Of a stretch of DNA of 64,000 nt, positions 31,846 to 42,309 are shown piece after piece. The stretch is from Vibrio tubiashii (lineage in GTDB: Bacteria > Pseudomonadota > Gammaproteobacteria > Enterobacterales > Vibrionaceae). Location: NCBI RefSeq assembly GCF_028551255.1, contig NZ_CP117029.1, forward strand, positions 2,418,001 to 2,482,000, given 5' to 3'. Each line of letters starts with the position of its first letter. The stretch's first letter is position 1. Under the pieces are notes generated by a model, which saw nothing but the letters and a program-made list of their open reading frames with translations, did no database searches and had not been told where the DNA came from. Made by a program: the position numbers and the translations under genes.

Positions 31846-33732
31846 ATGTTAAGGAAGCGTACCCGGATAAGGGATTACCATGAAGAAGCACGACTGTTTA
31901 GAAGTCGTGCTATCGTCGCTTTCATTGGTATTGTGGCACTAGTAGGCGTGTTGATCACCAACCTATACAACATCCAGATCAATCAGTACCAAGACTATAA
32001 AACTCGCTCTAACGACAACCGCATTAAGGTTGTACCTATCGCCCCTAATCGCGGGCTGATCTATGATCGCAACGGACAACTACTGGCAGAGAACCGTCCA
32101 GTGTTTAGTCTTGAGATCACCCCAGAGAAAGTTAAGGATATGGACGATACTATCCGTCGTCTACAAGAGCTCCTAACCATTACCCCCGAACAGATAGAGC
32201 GTTTTAAGCGTGAACGTCGTCAGACACGTCGCTTTAAATCCGTGCCTATCCTGACTCAGTTAACTCAAGAACAAGCCGCGAAGTTCTCGGTCAACCAGCA
32301 CAACTTCCCTGGGGTATCGATTAATGCCGCCCTTAAGCGTCACTACCCATACGGTGAAGTGCTTACTCATGTGATTGGCTATGTCTCTCGAATTAATGAC
32401 CGAGACATTCAACGCCTGATCCGTGAAGAAAAAGAAGCAAACTATCAAGCGACACGTGACATCGGTAAGCTAGGTATTGAACGCTTCTACGAAGACTTAC
32501 TGCATGGGACAGCGGGCTACCAAGAAGTTGAAGTGAACAGCCGTGGCCGAGTGATTCGAACGCTAAAATATGTGCCCCCTGTTCCTGGTAAAGATATCGT
32601 TCTAAACCTCGATATTGATTTACAGCTCTATATTCATGAACTGCTTGCCGAGCGTCGTGGCAGCGCAATTGTTTTAGATCCTAAAGACAATGGCGTTTTA
32701 GCCATGGTATCGAGCCCAAGCTACGATCCCAATGCGTTTGTACATGGTATTTCGGGCAAGGCCTACAGTGCTCTCTTAAACGACAAAAACCGCCCACTGG
32801 TTAACCGCGCGACGCTTGGTATTTATCCTCCGGCCTCAACCATCAAACCGTTTATGGCCGTGGCCGCTTTGGAAGAAGGGGTTATCACACCTTATACAAC
32901 GCGTAACGACCCAGGTTATTGGAGAATACCAAATTCAAAAACACGACCTTTCCGCGACTGGTTAGCATGGGGACATGGTAAAGTTGATATCGTTAAGTCG
33001 ATCGAGGAATCTGTCGATACCTTCTTCTATCAAATTGCTTATGACATGGGCATTGACCGCATCTCCCGCTGGATGATGATGTTTGGTTTCGGAGACTATA
33101 CGGGTATCGATATCCACGAAGAGAGCAAAGCCAATATGCCAACTCGTGAGTGGAAAATGGCTCGCCACCGTGTGCCATGGTACCAAGGTGACACGATTCC
33201 TGTTGGTATCGGACAAGGCTACTGGACAGCAACACCGATGCAGATAGCCAAAGCAACGTCTGTTTTGGTTAACCGAGGCAAGCGCGTTGCACCGCACCTA
33301 CTCAGGGCGACCATAGTTAATGGTGAAAAGTTTGAAAGACATGAACTGTCGACATTAGAAACGTATACCTACCCTCCGATTGAAGGCGTTAAAAAACGTT
33401 ACTGGGACTTAGCTATTGAAGGCATGCGCTTGGTAAACCATGGCAAAAAAGGGACGGCACGCCGCGCCTTCTATAAAACGCCTTATATGAGTGGAGGAAA
33501 GTCGGGTACCGCTCAGGTCTTTGGTCTCGGTGAAGACGAAGAATACAATGCTGACGAAATTGCTGAACACCTACGCGATCACGCTCTGTTTACCGGTTTC
33601 GCTCCGATTGAAGATCCACAGCTAATAGTCACTATCGTTTTAGAAAATGCTGGCGGTGGTTCTTCTCAAGCGGCTCCGGTAGTAAGAAGACTATTTGACC
33701 ACGTTCTCGTAGACAATCAAGAGGCGAAATAA
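31846..33732 (+). CDS. mrdA: Penicillin-binding protein 2 (elongasome transpeptidase)
   Basis: 628 residues. One N-terminal membrane helix (about 24-42) is followed by a dimerisation domain with [17 protein letters not shown], then the transpeptidase domain with Ser331 in PPASTIKPF, the SVD-like SVDTFFYQ and KSGTAQVFG. It makes peptidoglycan cross-links during cell elongation, with RodA encoded next. It is six bases after rlmH. Confidence 0.97.
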   Translation: MLRKRTRIRDYHEEARLFRSRAIVAFIGIVALVGVLITNLYNIQINQYQDYKTRSNDNRIKVVPIAPNRGLIYDRNGQLLAENRPVFSLEITPEKVKDMDDTIRRLQELLTITPEQIERFKRERRQTRRFKSVPILTQLTQEQAAKFSVNQHNFPGVSINAALKRHYPYGEVLTHVIGYVSRINDRDIQRLIREEKEANYQATRDIGKLGIERFYEDLLHGTAGYQEVEVNSRGRVIRTLKYVPPVPGKDIVLNLDIDLQLYIHELLAERRGSAIVLDPKDNGVLAMVSSPSYDPNAFVHGISGKAYSALLNDKNRPLVNRATLGIYPPASTIKPFMAVAALEEGVITPYTTRNDPGYWRIPNSKTRPFRDWLAWGHGKVDIVKSIEESVDTFFYQIAYDMGIDRISRWMMMFGFGDYTGIDIHEESKANMPTREWKMARHRVPWYQGDTIPVGIGQGYWTATPMQIAKATSVLVNRGKRVAPHLLRATIVNGEKFERHELSTLETYTYPPIEGVKKRYWDLAIEGMRLVNHGKKGTARRAFYKTPYMSGGKSGTAQVFGLGEDEEYNADEIAEHLRDHALFTGFAPIEDPQLIVTIVLENAGGGSSQAAPVVRRLFDHVLVDNQEAK

Positions 33733-33734
33733 CC

Positions 33735-34856
33735 ATGGATTTGAACCCTGCAACCGGTCAAAACCGCGCTCTGTTTGAACGTTTCCACCTCGATCTCCCT
33801 CTGTTGTTGGGAATATTGGTGCTAATGGGCTTTGGTCTCGTCGTTATGTACAGTGCGAGCGGACAAAGTTTAGCTATGATGGACAGACAAGCGATGCGTA
33901 TGGCGCTTTCGCTAGGCGTCATGTTAATCCTCGCTCAAATTCCACCTCGAACCTATGAGGCTCTTGCGCCCCTGATGTTTGTCGGTGGCGTTGTTTTGCT
34001 ACTCGGCGTACTGTTCTTTGGTGAAGCCTCCAAAGGGGCGCAGCGTTGGCTAAACTTAGGTTTTGTTCGCTTTCAGCCCTCCGAGCTATTAAAGCTCGCG
34101 GTGCCACTGATGATTGCTCGCTACATTGGTAAACGCCCTCTTCCCCCGACTTTCCAGACTCTGGTCATGTCGTTGGTGATGGTGTTTGTACCAACTATCT
34201 TGATCGCGAAACAACCAGACTTAGGCACTTCAATCCTTATTGCTGCATCGGGCATATTCGTTATTTTCTTAGCGGGTATTAGCTGGAAAATCATCTTTGC
34301 TGCGGCGTGTGGATTAGGCGCTTTCCTCCCTATTCTGTGGTTCTTCTTGATGCGCGAGTATCAGAAAGTTCGCGTGAGGACTCTGTTTAACCCAGAATCC
34401 GATCCTCTCGGTGCGGGTTACCATATTATCCAGAGTAAAATCGCCATAGGTTCAGGCGGTATCTCAGGAAAGGGTTGGCTGCAAGGGACGCAATCCCAGT
34501 TGGAGTTTCTTCCAGAACGCCACACCGACTTTATTTTCGCGGTGATAGCAGAAGAGTGGGGGCTAATTGGTATCCTTATTCTCCTTAGCCTCTACCTATT
34601 TATCATTGGACGTGGGCTTGTTCTAGCAAGTAAAGCCCAAACGGCATTTGGTCGTATGATGGCGGGCAGTATTGTTCTCAGCTTCTTCGTCTATGTTTTC
34701 GTCAACATCGGCATGGTAAGTGGCATATTACCCGTGGTAGGTGTCCCACTGCCTCTTATTAGCTATGGTGGAACTTCAATGGTGACCCTCATGGCAGGCT
34801 TTGGCATCTTGATGTCGATCCATACCCATAGAAAAGCATTCTCTAAGGCAATCTAA
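33735..34856 (+). CDS. rodA: Rod-shape SEDS glycosyltransferase RodA
   Basis: 373 residues, about ten membrane segments. SEDS hallmarks include [40 protein letters not shown] and the final [16 protein letters not shown]. It polymerises glycan strands in the elongasome with PBP2. It starts two bases after the mrdA stop. Confidence 0.97.
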   Translation: MDLNPATGQNRALFERFHLDLPLLLGILVLMGFGLVVMYSASGQSLAMMDRQAMRMALSLGVMLILAQIPPRTYEALAPLMFVGGVVLLLGVLFFGEASKGAQRWLNLGFVRFQPSELLKLAVPLMIARYIGKRPLPPTFQTLVMSLVMVFVPTILIAKQPDLGTSILIAASGIFVIFLAGISWKIIFAAACGLGAFLPILWFFLMREYQKVRVRTLFNPESDPLGAGYHIIQSKIAIGSGGISGKGWLQGTQSQLEFLPERHTDFIFAVIAEEWGLIGILILLSLYLFIIGRGLVLASKAQTAFGRMMAGSIVLSFFVYVFVNIGMVSGILPVVGVPLPLISYGGTSMVTLMAGFGILMSIHTHRKAFSKAI

Positions 34857-35639
34857 ATGATAAACAAGCAATTATTGCTCACTGCAGCGGCCACCAGCCT
34901 GATCTTGGCTGGCTGCTCTTCAGCACCGTCAAAGCGCTACACCATTGACGACGACATTGCCCCTGATGCACCAATCAGTGTTGAGCATATTGAAGATGCC
35001 ACACCTATGTATGAATCGTACAGCCTTGGGGGGAATAGTAATTACACCTTAAGAGGTAAAGATTACACCATTATAAAAGAGCCAAAAGGCTTTCAACAAC
35101 AAGGTATCGCTTCTTGGTATGGCAAGAAATTCCACGGCCACTTAACCTCTAACGGTGAAATCTATGACATGTACTCAATGTCGGCTGCGCATAAAGAGCT
35201 GCCGATTCCGAGCTATGTCAAAGTCACCAACAAGGATAACGGCAAAACGGCCATTGTCCGTGTCAATGACCGCGGTCCTTTTCATGAAGGGCGAATCATT
35301 GACCTTAGCTACGCGGCGGCGCTAAAACTCGACGTGATTCGTACCGGCACCGCCAACGTTGCCATTGAAGTGATTACTGTCGACAGACCGACTCAAGTAC
35401 ACAAACAAGAGGCCTTGCCAAAGTTTGTCGTACAGGTAGCTTCATCACAACATCAAGACCGAGTTGAAACTTTAGCGCAAGATTTGAGTCAAAAACTTTC
35501 GGTTAAGAGTTATGTCAGTTCTGGCGACAAGCTTCACCGAGTGTTTTTAGGTCCATTTAGCGACTATATGCATAGCCAAAAAGCACTTGAGCAAGTGAAA
35601 GACTTGGGTTACACCAGTGCTTTCATAAAATCCCACTAG
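34857..35639 (+). CDS. rlpA: Septal-ring lipoprotein RlpA
   Basis: 260 residues. Signal peptide with lipobox ILAGCSSAPS. A double-psi beta-barrel RlpA domain (about 78-170: GIASWYGKKFHGHLTSNG ... VRVNDRGPFHEGRIIDLS) carries the Asp of VNDRGPF that is catalytic in lytic RlpA. A C-terminal SPOR domain (about 190-260) binds denuded septal glycan. Its ATG touches the rodA stop, so the two are coupled. Confidence 0.93.
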   Translation: MINKQLLLTAAATSLILAGCSSAPSKRYTIDDDIAPDAPISVEHIEDATPMYESYSLGGNSNYTLRGKDYTIIKEPKGFQQQGIASWYGKKFHGHLTSNGEIYDMYSMSAAHKELPIPSYVKVTNKDNGKTAIVRVNDRGPFHEGRIIDLSYAAALKLDVIRTGTANVAIEVITVDRPTQVHKQEALPKFVVQVASSQHQDRVETLAQDLSQKLSVKSYVSSGDKLHRVFLGPFSDYMHSQKALEQVKDLGYTSAFIKSH

Positions 35640-35729
35640 TCCTCAATCCAGTGTATCCAAACACCTACACTGGCTTGAGAGATTGATTCTGTTAAGATAT
35701 GGACAGTAAACGATAATTCTGTAGTCAAT

Positions 35730-36908
35730 ATGAAAAAAACAACGCTAATTAAATCAGCTTTTGCGTCTTCTATTGCGCTTTCTGCAACTTTCGCATCTTC
35801 TGCATTCGCATCACCAATTGTGGTTCCTGACGCACCTCAAATCGCAGCCAAAGGCTACGTATTGATGGATTACCATTCAGGTAAAGTACTTGCTGAAAAA
35901 GAGATGAACACTAAGTTATCTCCAGCAAGTTTGACTAAGATGATGACCAGTTATGTCATCGGCCAAGAATTAGAGCGTGGCAACATCTCACTTCAAGATG
36001 ATGTCACTATCAGTAAAAACGCTTGGGCGAAGAACTTCCCTGATTCTTCAAAAATGTTTATCGAAGTCGGCACTACGGTAAAAGTAGAAGACCTAAACCG
36101 CGGTATCATTGTTCAGTCTGGTAACGATGCTTGTGTTGCCATGGCAGAGCACATTGCAGGTTCAGAAGACGCATTTGTCGACCTGATGAACGCTTGGGCA
36201 GACACTATCGGCATGAAAGACACGCACTTTGCTAACGTGCATGGTCTAGATAACCCCAACCTATACTCAACGCCTTACGATATGGCTTTATTGGGTAGCG
36301 CGCTGATCCGTGACGTACCAGACGAGTACCGAATCTACTCAGACAAAAAGTTCACTTACAACGGCATCACCCAATACAACCGCAACGGTCTGCTTTGGGA
36401 TAAGAGCATGAACGTTGACGGCATCAAAACTGGACACACGAGCAACGCAGGTTACAGCCTAGTTAGCTCAGCGACAGAAGGCAAAATGCGCCTAGTTGCG
36501 GTAGTTATGGGAACTAAAAATGCAAATGCGCGTAAATCTGAAAGCAAAAAGCTTCTGAGCTACGGTTTCCGTTTCTTCGAAACAGTTGCTCCTCACAAAG
36601 CCGGTGAAACCTTCGTTGAAGAAAAGATCTGGATGGGTAACAAAGATACAGTTGCGTTAGGTCTGGACCAAGATACCTATGTAACCCTACCTCGCGGCCA
36701 AGCGAAAAACCTTAAGGCAAGCTTCATCCTTGAAAAAGAGCTAGAAGCCCCAATTATGAAAGGTGACGTAGTTGGTAAGCTATACTATCAACTAGAAGGT
36801 GAAGATATTGCAGAGTACCCACTTCTTGCTCTAGAAGATGTGGAAGAAGGTAGCCTATTCAGCCGCCTATGGGATTACATTGTAATGCTGTTCAAAAGCT
36901 TCTTGTAA
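35730..36908 (+). CDS. dacA: D-alanyl-D-alanine carboxypeptidase (PBP5)
   Basis: 392 residues. Signal peptide about 1-27. The active-site motifs are Ser67 in SLTK, SGN (IVQSGNDACVAM) and KTG (DGIKTGHTS). A C-terminal beta-domain and amphipathic helix (RLWDYIVMLFKSFL) anchor it to the outer face of the inner membrane. It trims pentapeptide stems. It has its own terminator. Confidence 0.97.
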   Translation: MKKTTLIKSAFASSIALSATFASSAFASPIVVPDAPQIAAKGYVLMDYHSGKVLAEKEMNTKLSPASLTKMMTSYVIGQELERGNISLQDDVTISKNAWAKNFPDSSKMFIEVGTTVKVEDLNRGIIVQSGNDACVAMAEHIAGSEDAFVDLMNAWADTIGMKDTHFANVHGLDNPNLYSTPYDMALLGSALIRDVPDEYRIYSDKKFTYNGITQYNRNGLLWDKSMNVDGIKTGHTSNAGYSLVSSATEGKMRLVAVVMGTKNANARKSESKKLLSYGFRFFETVAPHKAGETFVEEKIWMGNKDTVALGLDQDTYVTLPRGQAKNLKASFILEKELEAPIMKGDVVGKLYYQLEGEDIAEYPLLALEDVEEGSLFSRLWDYIVMLFKSFL

Positions 36909-36926
36909 TTCGAGTACTTAGCTTTG

Positions 36927-36957
36927 AAAAGCCGCCTAGTGCGGCTTTTTTGTTTTT
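36927..36957 (+). terminator. Terminator after dacA
   Basis: 9-bp stem AAAAGCCGC / GCGGCTTTT with loop CTAGT and a T-run. Confidence 0.92.
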
Positions 36958-37056
36958 CACGCTTTCGACATAGCGCAGAGGGTATCTTGAGTTCATCCTC
37001 GATAGACAGTACTATTCGGCGCTGCTAACAACGACTTCCCAACTTGGAGTTTCAAA

Positions 37057-37335
37057 ATGCTGAACATTAATTCAGATGCAAAACTGAAAGACCTGCTTGA
37101 GTTCCCTTGTTCGTTTACCTACAAGGTAATGGGCTATGCTAAGCCTGAGCTTCCTGAAAAGGTTCTTGAAGTCATCCAACGCCATGCTCCAGGTGATTAC
37201 AGCCCAACCGTAAAGCCAAGTGCTAAGGGCAATTACCACTCAGTGTCTGTCAATATCACCGCAACTTCTATCGAGCAAGTTGAAACGCTTTACAAAGAGC
37301 TCGGTGAGATCGACATTGTACGCATGGTGCTATAA
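37057..37335 (+). CDS. ybeD: DUF493 protein YbeD
   Basis: 92 residues; [16 protein letters not shown] and [17 protein letters not shown] are hallmark blocks of the family, an ACT-like alpha/beta fold. The function is not established. It lies between dacA and lipB, as in E. coli. Confidence 0.92.
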   Translation: MLNINSDAKLKDLLEFPCSFTYKVMGYAKPELPEKVLEVIQRHAPGDYSPTVKPSAKGNYHSVSVNITATSIEQVETLYKELGEIDIVRMVL

Positions 37336-37362
37336 AAAATTTGAGTTAACTCAATTTTTTTT
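37334..37362 (+). terminator. Terminator after ybeD
   Basis: Palindromic core TTGAGTTAACTCAA flanked by A-run on the left and eight T bases on the right, starting at the stop codon. Confidence 0.8.
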
Positions 37363-37513
37363 GAAGGCAGCGAAAGCTGCTTTCTTTCTAGATATCAAAC
37401 AGATAATTATCCTACAAAAAGTCTAGGGTTAAAAATGTGTTACTGGTATATAGTCCCTTGACCAGAAGCAGTTTATAATCCGTTAACTTTATTAACCGAC
37501 GATGGAAAGCGGA

Positions 37514-38182
37514 ATGCAAAACCAGCTTGTTGTAAAACATCTAGGAAGACAAGATTACGAGCCAATTTGGCAAGCAATGCATGACTTCACAGATAACCGG
37601 ACAGAAGACACCGCTGACGAGGTGTGGCTTGTTGAACACAATCCAGTCTTCACACAAGGGCAAGCAGGTAAGGCGGAACACCTACTTAATACGGGTGATA
37701 TCCCCGTTGTTCAGAGCGATCGTGGTGGCCAAGTCACCTACCACGGACCTGGTCAGCTTGTTGCTTACTTTCTGATTAACCTTCGTCGTAAAAAAATGGG
37801 AGTACGAGATCTTGTTACTCATATTGAGAATCTCGTAATTAATACCCTAAAAGCATACAATATCGACTCAGCTGCACGCCCTGATGCACCAGGTGTCTAT
37901 GTAGATGGGAAGAAAATCTGTTCCTTAGGATTACGAATCCGTAAAGGTTGTTCGTTCCACGGCTTAGCACTAAATGTGAATATGGATCTTACGCCATTTC
38001 TACGTATAAACCCTTGTGGTTACGCAGGAATGGAAATGGTTCAAGTCAGCCAACTTGGCGGACCTGACGACATGACTCAAGTAGAGACAAAACTAGTCGA
38101 AGAACTGGTTGATTTACTTAACTATGAACAGGTTAATGTCGACACACAAGCAGGCCACAAGACCAACAATAACGAGAAGTAA
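37514..38182 (+). CDS. lipB: Octanoyltransferase LipB
   Basis: 222 residues from the ATG at 37514, preceded by GGAAAG; an in-frame ATG at 37502 lacks a ribosome site. Signatures are [16 protein letters not shown] and [11 protein letters not shown], whose Cys forms the acyl-enzyme, with Lys in the KICSLGLRI block. It transfers octanoate from ACP to lipoyl domains. Followed eight bases later by lipA. Confidence 0.95.
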   Translation: MQNQLVVKHLGRQDYEPIWQAMHDFTDNRTEDTADEVWLVEHNPVFTQGQAGKAEHLLNTGDIPVVQSDRGGQVTYHGPGQLVAYFLINLRRKKMGVRDLVTHIENLVINTLKAYNIDSAARPDAPGVYVDGKKICSLGLRIRKGCSFHGLALNVNMDLTPFLRINPCGYAGMEMVQVSQLGGPDDMTQVETKLVEELVDLLNYEQVNVDTQAGHKTNNNEK

Positions 38183-38189
38183 GAGAAGC

Positions 38190-39155
38190 ATGAGTAAACC
38201 AATCCAAATGGAAAAAGGCGTTAAGTACCGCGACGCTGATAAAATGGCACTGATTCCAGTAAAGAACATGCCTACAGAGCAAAAAGAAGTTCTTCGTAAA
38301 CCAGACTGGATGAAGATCAAGCTACCTGCGGACAGCCAGCGCATTCAAGATATTAAATCGGCAATGCGTAAAAACAACTTACACTCCGTTTGTGAAGAAG
38401 CTTCATGCCCTAACCTTGCAGAATGTTTTAACCACGGTACTGCAACCTTTATGATTTTGGGTGCAATTTGTACCCGTCGTTGCCCATTCTGCGACGTTGC
38501 TCATGGACGTCCACTGACTCCTGAAGCAGATGAGCCGAAGAAATTGGCTAAAACTATTCAAGACATGAAACTGAAGTACGTGGTTATTACTTCCGTTGAC
38601 CGTGACGATCTCCGAGATGGTGGTGCGCAGCATTTTGCCGACTGTAACCGTGAGATCCGCGAACTGAATCCGAACATTAAGATTGAAACGCTTGTACCAG
38701 ATTTCCGTGGTCGTATGGACGTTGCTCTTGAGTTGCTAAAAGACAATCCACCGGATGTTTTCAACCACAACTTAGAGACAGCACCTCGTCTGTATCGTAA
38801 AGCGCGCCCAGGTGCGAACTACAAGTGGTCATTGCAGCTGCTACAAAAATTCAAAGAACAGCACCCAAATATTCCGACTAAGTCAGGCATTATGATGGGC
38901 TTGGGTGAAACAAAAGAAGAGATCGTCGAAGTATTGAAAGATCTTCGTGCTCACGGTGTCACTATGCTGACGTTAGGCCAATACCTAGCACCTAGCCGCC
39001 ATCACCTACCGGTTGAACGTTACGTTCCACCGTCAGAGTTTGATGAGCTAAAAGAAATCGCACTTGAGCTTGGCTTTACTCACGCAGCATGTGGTCCATT
39101 TGTGCGTTCTTCGTACCATGCAGACTTACAAGCTCAAGGCGTAGAAGTAAGCTAA
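38190..39155 (+). CDS. lipA: Lipoyl synthase LipA
   Basis: 321 residues from ATG 38190 (AAGAGAAG upstream), equal to E. coli LipA; the longer frame from 38109 is rejected because it overlaps lipB. It binds two iron-sulfur clusters: an auxiliary one on [12 protein letters not shown] and the radical-SAM one on CTRRCPFC. It inserts sulfur atoms into protein-bound octanoyl chains. Confidence 0.97.
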   Translation: MSKPIQMEKGVKYRDADKMALIPVKNMPTEQKEVLRKPDWMKIKLPADSQRIQDIKSAMRKNNLHSVCEEASCPNLAECFNHGTATFMILGAICTRRCPFCDVAHGRPLTPEADEPKKLAKTIQDMKLKYVVITSVDRDDLRDGGAQHFADCNREIRELNPNIKIETLVPDFRGRMDVALELLKDNPPDVFNHNLETAPRLYRKARPGANYKWSLQLLQKFKEQHPNIPTKSGIMMGLGETKEEIVEVLKDLRAHGVTMLTLGQYLAPSRHHLPVERYVPPSEFDELKEIALELGFTHAACGPFVRSSYHADLQAQGVEVS

Positions 39156-39180
39156 ATTACAGTAAGACAATCACTTATCT

Positions 39181-39217
39181 ATGCCTCTCGTTTTTGAACG
39201 TGAGGCATATTTTATTT
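39181..39217 (+). terminator. Terminator after lipA
   Basis: Stem ATGCCTC-t-CGTT / AACG-t-GAGGCAT with loop TTTG, followed by ATTTTATTT. Confidence 0.8.
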
Positions 39218-39396
39218 GTAGCGATTTTACTCACCCGCCACAATCCACTACCATATCAAGTATTGAAACAACTTTGATACTAGAATGAAACTCTAGGTTT
39301 GATATAATACCTAAATCAAACTTTGTTCATGCCAATAACGTTATGTTCAGATAAATGATGGGATTGGCTTAAATACTCGAAATATTGGATAGACGC

Positions 39397-39723
39397 ATGA
39401 AAAACATTTTTGCTGCCGCTGTTGTGGCTATTACTCTTGCAGGTTGTGCATCTGAACCCACTCAGCAAGACAACTACATGGACGCTTCTTTCGAACTTTG
39501 TAACACTGAAGTGAAAACTTACTCAGTCAGTGACGATGGTCGAGTACGCATTGTATGTGCTGATGGCTCTAAGTTTGCTCTTCGCACAGAAGCAACTCTA
39601 GATACTATGCGTGATATCAACGCTGACTACTGTAGTGGTGAAGGTCTATCTAAGTTCAACGAAAGCACTAAGTACTACCAGTTCCGTTGTAAATCTGGTG
39701 AGACAATCAGCGTAAACAAATAA
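39397..39723 (+). CDS. Small lipoprotein, function unknown
   Basis: 108 residues. The lipobox is LAGCASEPT after a short signal peptide (MKNIFAAAVVAITLAGC). The mature part contains four more cysteines (ELCNTE, RIVCADG, ADYCSGE, FRCKSGE), which could make two disulfides in the periplasm. Residues RVRIVCADGSKF and QFRCKSGETISV look like a repeated strand-turn. The ATG at 39397 is chosen over an in-frame TTG upstream. It resembles Vibrio-type conserved small lipoproteins, but I do not recognise the family. Confidence 0.8.
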   Translation: MKNIFAAAVVAITLAGCASEPTQQDNYMDASFELCNTEVKTYSVSDDGRVRIVCADGSKFALRTEATLDTMRDINADYCSGEGLSKFNESTKYYQFRCKSGETISVNK

Positions 39724-39740
39724 GCTGAACTAAGATCTGA

Positions 39741-39775
39741 AACGGCAGCCCAACAAGGCTGCCGTTTTTATTTTG
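39741..39775 (+). terminator. Terminator after small lipoprotein
   Basis: 10-bp stem AACGGCAGCC / GGCTGCCGTT with loop CAACAA and T-rich tail. Confidence 0.92.
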
Positions 39776-39827
39776 TACCTATCAGAAAAACAGGTGCTCA
39801 GACATTGATTCTGGTTGGTATTGTAGG

Positions 39828-39863
39828 CATAAAAAAACACCTCCAACAAGTTGGAGGTGTTTT
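39828..39863 (-). terminator. Terminator after glyA
   Basis: 13-bp stem AAAACACCTCCAA / TTGGAGGTGTTTT; on the minus strand it is followed by T bases. Confidence 0.92.
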
Positions 39864-39882
39864 CGATTAAGCAGAAACCTGA

Positions 39883-41133
39883 TTAAGCGTAAACTGGTAG
39901 ACGCTTACAAATTTCAAGAACCTTAGCTTTAGTCGCTTCGATAACTTCTTCGTTGCCGATGTTATCTAGAACGTCACACATCCAGTTCGCTAGATCTTTT
40001 GCATCGTCTTCAGTGAAACCACGGCGAGTGATTGCTGGAGAACCTACACGGATACCAGAAGTAACGAATGGGCTACGTGGGTCGTTTGGTACTGAGTTTT
40101 TGTTTACTGTGATGTTGGCTGCACCTAGTGCTGCATCTGCATCTTTACCTGTGATGTCTTTGTCGATCAGATCAACTAGGAACAGGTGGTTCTCTGTACC
40201 GTTAGAAACGATTTTGTAACCGCGCTCTTGGAACTGAGCAACCATAGCTTTTGCATTCTTAACAACGCGCGCTTGGTACTCTTTAAACTCTGGCTCCATT
40301 GCTTCTTTAAATGCAACCGCTTTACCCGCGATAACGTGCATTAGAGGGCCACCCTGACCACCAGGGAATACAGCAGAGTTCAGTTTCTTGTACATCTCTT
40401 CGCCAACATTAGACAGGATTAGACCACCACGTGGACCTGCTAGCGTTTTGTGTGTCGTTGTTGTCACAACGTGAGCGTGTGGCACTGGCGTTGGGTATAC
40501 ACCTGCAGCAATTAGACCTGCTACGTGAGCCATATCAACAAACAACCAAGCACCGGCTTTGTCTGCGATTTCACGCATGCGAGCCCAATCTACGATTTGA
40601 GAGTAAGCTGAGAAACCACCGATAATCATCTTAGGCTTGTGCTCAAGAGCCAGTTGCTCCATTTCGTCGTAGTTGATTTGACCCGCTTCGTCGATACCGT
40701 AAGGAATAACGTTGTAGTGCTTACCAGAGAAGTTTACTGGTGAACCGTGAGTCAGGTGACCACCGTGCGCTAGGCTCATACCTAGAACAGTATCGCCTGG
40801 GTTTAAAAGTGCCATGTAAACAGCACTGTTTGCTTGAGAACCAGAGTGTGGCTGTACGTTTGCATACTCACAACCGAAAAGCTCACATGCACGGTCGATA
40901 GCAAGAGCTTCTGCTTTATCTACGTACTCACAACCACCGTAGTAACGCTTGCCTGGGTAACCTTCAGCGTATTTGTTAGTTAGCTGAGAACCTTGAGCTT
41001 CCATTACACGTGGGCTTGTGTAGTTTTCAGAAGCGATTAGTTCAATGTGTTCTTCCTGGCGAAGAGTTTCTTCTTGGATTGCTGCGAACAGTTCCGCATC
41101 GTAATCTGCGATGTTCATATCACGCTTTAGCAT
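39883..41133 (-). CDS. glyA: Serine hydroxymethyltransferase
   Basis: 416 residues. The pyridoxal-phosphate lysine is Lys229 in [13 protein letters not shown]. It interconverts serine and glycine and feeds one-carbon units into folate, and so into purine and methionine synthesis. An upstream PurR box fits this link. Strongly biased codons. Confidence 0.98.
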   Translation of the reverse strand: MLKRDMNIADYDAELFAAIQEETLRQEEHIELIASENYTSPRVMEAQGSQLTNKYAEGYPGKRYYGGCEYVDKAEALAIDRACELFGCEYANVQPHSGSQANSAVYMALLNPGDTVLGMSLAHGGHLTHGSPVNFSGKHYNVIPYGIDEAGQINYDEMEQLALEHKPKMIIGGFSAYSQIVDWARMREIADKAGAWLFVDMAHVAGLIAAGVYPTPVPHAHVVTTTTHKTLAGPRGGLILSNVGEEMYKKLNSAVFPGGQGGPLMHVIAGKAVAFKEAMEPEFKEYQARVVKNAKAMVAQFQERGYKIVSNGTENHLFLVDLIDKDITGKDADAALGAANITVNKNSVPNDPRSPFVTSGIRVGSPAITRRGFTEDDAKDLANWMCDVLDNIGNEEVIEATKAKVLEICKRLPVYA

Positions 41134-41210
41134 CTGTATCTCCTGACTCAGATTAAGACTTAAAGTTTAAAAAAACTGATTTATGACCTCAATACCGACG
41201 TTTTTACCTG

Positions 41211-41226
41211 ACGCAAACGTTTGCAT
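41211..41226 (-). promoter_or_regulatory. PurR box upstream of glyA
   Basis: ACGCAAACGTTTGCAT matches the E. coli PurR consensus (ACGCAAACGTTTGCGT) at 15 of 16 positions. It lies about 80 bases upstream of the glyA start. E. coli glyA is also under PurR. Confidence 0.88.
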
Positions 41227-41460
41227 TAAGCTAATGACGCGCATTCTACATAATTTGATCTAGGTCATAAAGAGAAAATTGAAATTTTTCTCATGCAGTT
41301 TTTTCATAATGCTTTACAAGGAATGTCATATTGAACATTTCTCCAAATGATGACTTAGAAAAGTGTCAATTTTATCCTTTACACTCCGTAAAACGATAAT
41401 TACATAGGTTTACCTTAATTTTCCCTCTCAAGCTACCGAAATCCTCAATTTTTAAATAGT

Positions 41461-42096
41461 ATGCACGCCAATATTCAGCAGTTAAATTTAAAATTGATGG
41501 AAAAACACTCAAGAAGAGAAGACTGGATCGCAATTCTGACCGGGACTTTTCTGGTTGCCCAAGGGGTTTTCTTTTTACAATCAGCGTCATTGCTCACTGG
41601 CGGCACAACCGGACTGGCACTGTTAGCTAGCCAGTTTGTTTCGTTCTCTTTTGGTACTCTCTACTTTATTGCCAATTGTCCTTTTTACCTTTTGGCATGG
41701 AAACGATTCGGTTCGCGTTTTGCTTTTAATAGTGCGATTTCTGGCGCCTTGGTCTCTGTATTTGCCGATCACCTCTATTTAGTGATTAGCTTAGATACCA
41801 TTAACGAAGTCTACTGTGCAGTCGCAGGTGGTTTATTAATGGGATTGGGGATGTTGATACTCTTCCGCCATCGCTCTAGTTTGGGCGGTTTCAATGTTCT
41901 ATGTCTGTTTATCCAAGATAAATTCGGCATTTCGGTTGGAAAATCTCAGCTAGCTATCGATTTTACTATTTTAGTCGCATCGTTTTTCTTTGTGTCACCG
42001 CAAGTTATCGTACTTTCTATCATTGGTGCTATCGCGTTAAACCTAGTGTTGGCAATGAACCACAAGCCAACCCGTTATAGTGTGAATTACGGTTAG
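41461..42096 (+). CDS. YitT-family membrane protein
   Basis: 211 residues, about five membrane segments. The family-type start is DWIAILTGTFLVAQGVFFLQ followed by TGGTTGLALLASQF, and later RHRSSLGGFNVLC. DUF161/YitT proteins have no settled function, although some have been proposed as transporters. The start is uncertain (no clear ribosome site; 41461 or 41497). The stop is followed three bases later by the ACTGGATA array. Confidence 0.85.
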   Translation: MHANIQQLNLKLMEKHSRREDWIAILTGTFLVAQGVFFLQSASLLTGGTTGLALLASQFVSFSFGTLYFIANCPFYLLAWKRFGSRFAFNSAISGALVSVFADHLYLVISLDTINEVYCAVAGGLLMGLGMLILFRHRSSLGGFNVLCLFIQDKFGISVGKSQLAIDFTILVASFFFVSPQVIVLSIIGAIALNLVLAMNHKPTRYSVNYG

Positions 42097-42098
42097 AA

Positions 42099-42154
42099 AC
42101 TGGATAACTGGATAACTGGATAACTGGATAACTGGATAACTGGATAACTGGAAA
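42099..42154. repeat. Tandem repeat, six ACTGGATA plus one degenerate copy
   Basis: Six exact 8-bp units (42099-42146), then ACTGGAAA. It lies in front of a terminator that is nearly identical to the one after lnt, so the pair of loci share a cassette. Confidence 0.95.
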
Positions 42155-42161
42155 GTTTTTG

Positions 42162-42190
42162 AGGGTTGATACATGGTATCAACCCTTTTT
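42162..42190 (+). terminator. Terminator after yitT-like gene, duplicated cassette
   Basis: Perfect 11-bp stem AGGGTTGATAC / GTATCAACCCT with loop ATG, then five T. It differs from the lnt copy by one stem base. Confidence 0.93.
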
Positions 42191-42193
42191 ATT

Positions 42194-42306
42194 TAGGAAC
42201 GCTTCGCTATGGATTCGGGATGCGGGAACGAAAAACTCTCGCAGGGCGAAGCCCGATCCCGTTTTCCCGAAACGAAGTGTTCCATAGGGCATCGCCCGTT
42301 CCGGGC
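42194..42306. repeat. Dispersed repeat copy C
   Basis: Contains GGAACGCTTCGCTATGGATT, CGGGATGCGGGAACG, GGGCGAAGCCCGATCCCG, TTTTCCCGAAACGAAGTG and TTCCATAGGGC. Most segments are also in copies A and B, some inverted. It separates the yitT-like and efflux genes. Confidence 0.8.
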
Positions 42307-42309
42307 CCT

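Noticed and set aside
38109..38189. Longer N-terminus for lipA
   Set aside because: It overlaps lipB in another frame; the ATG at 38190 has a ribosome site and gives the standard length.
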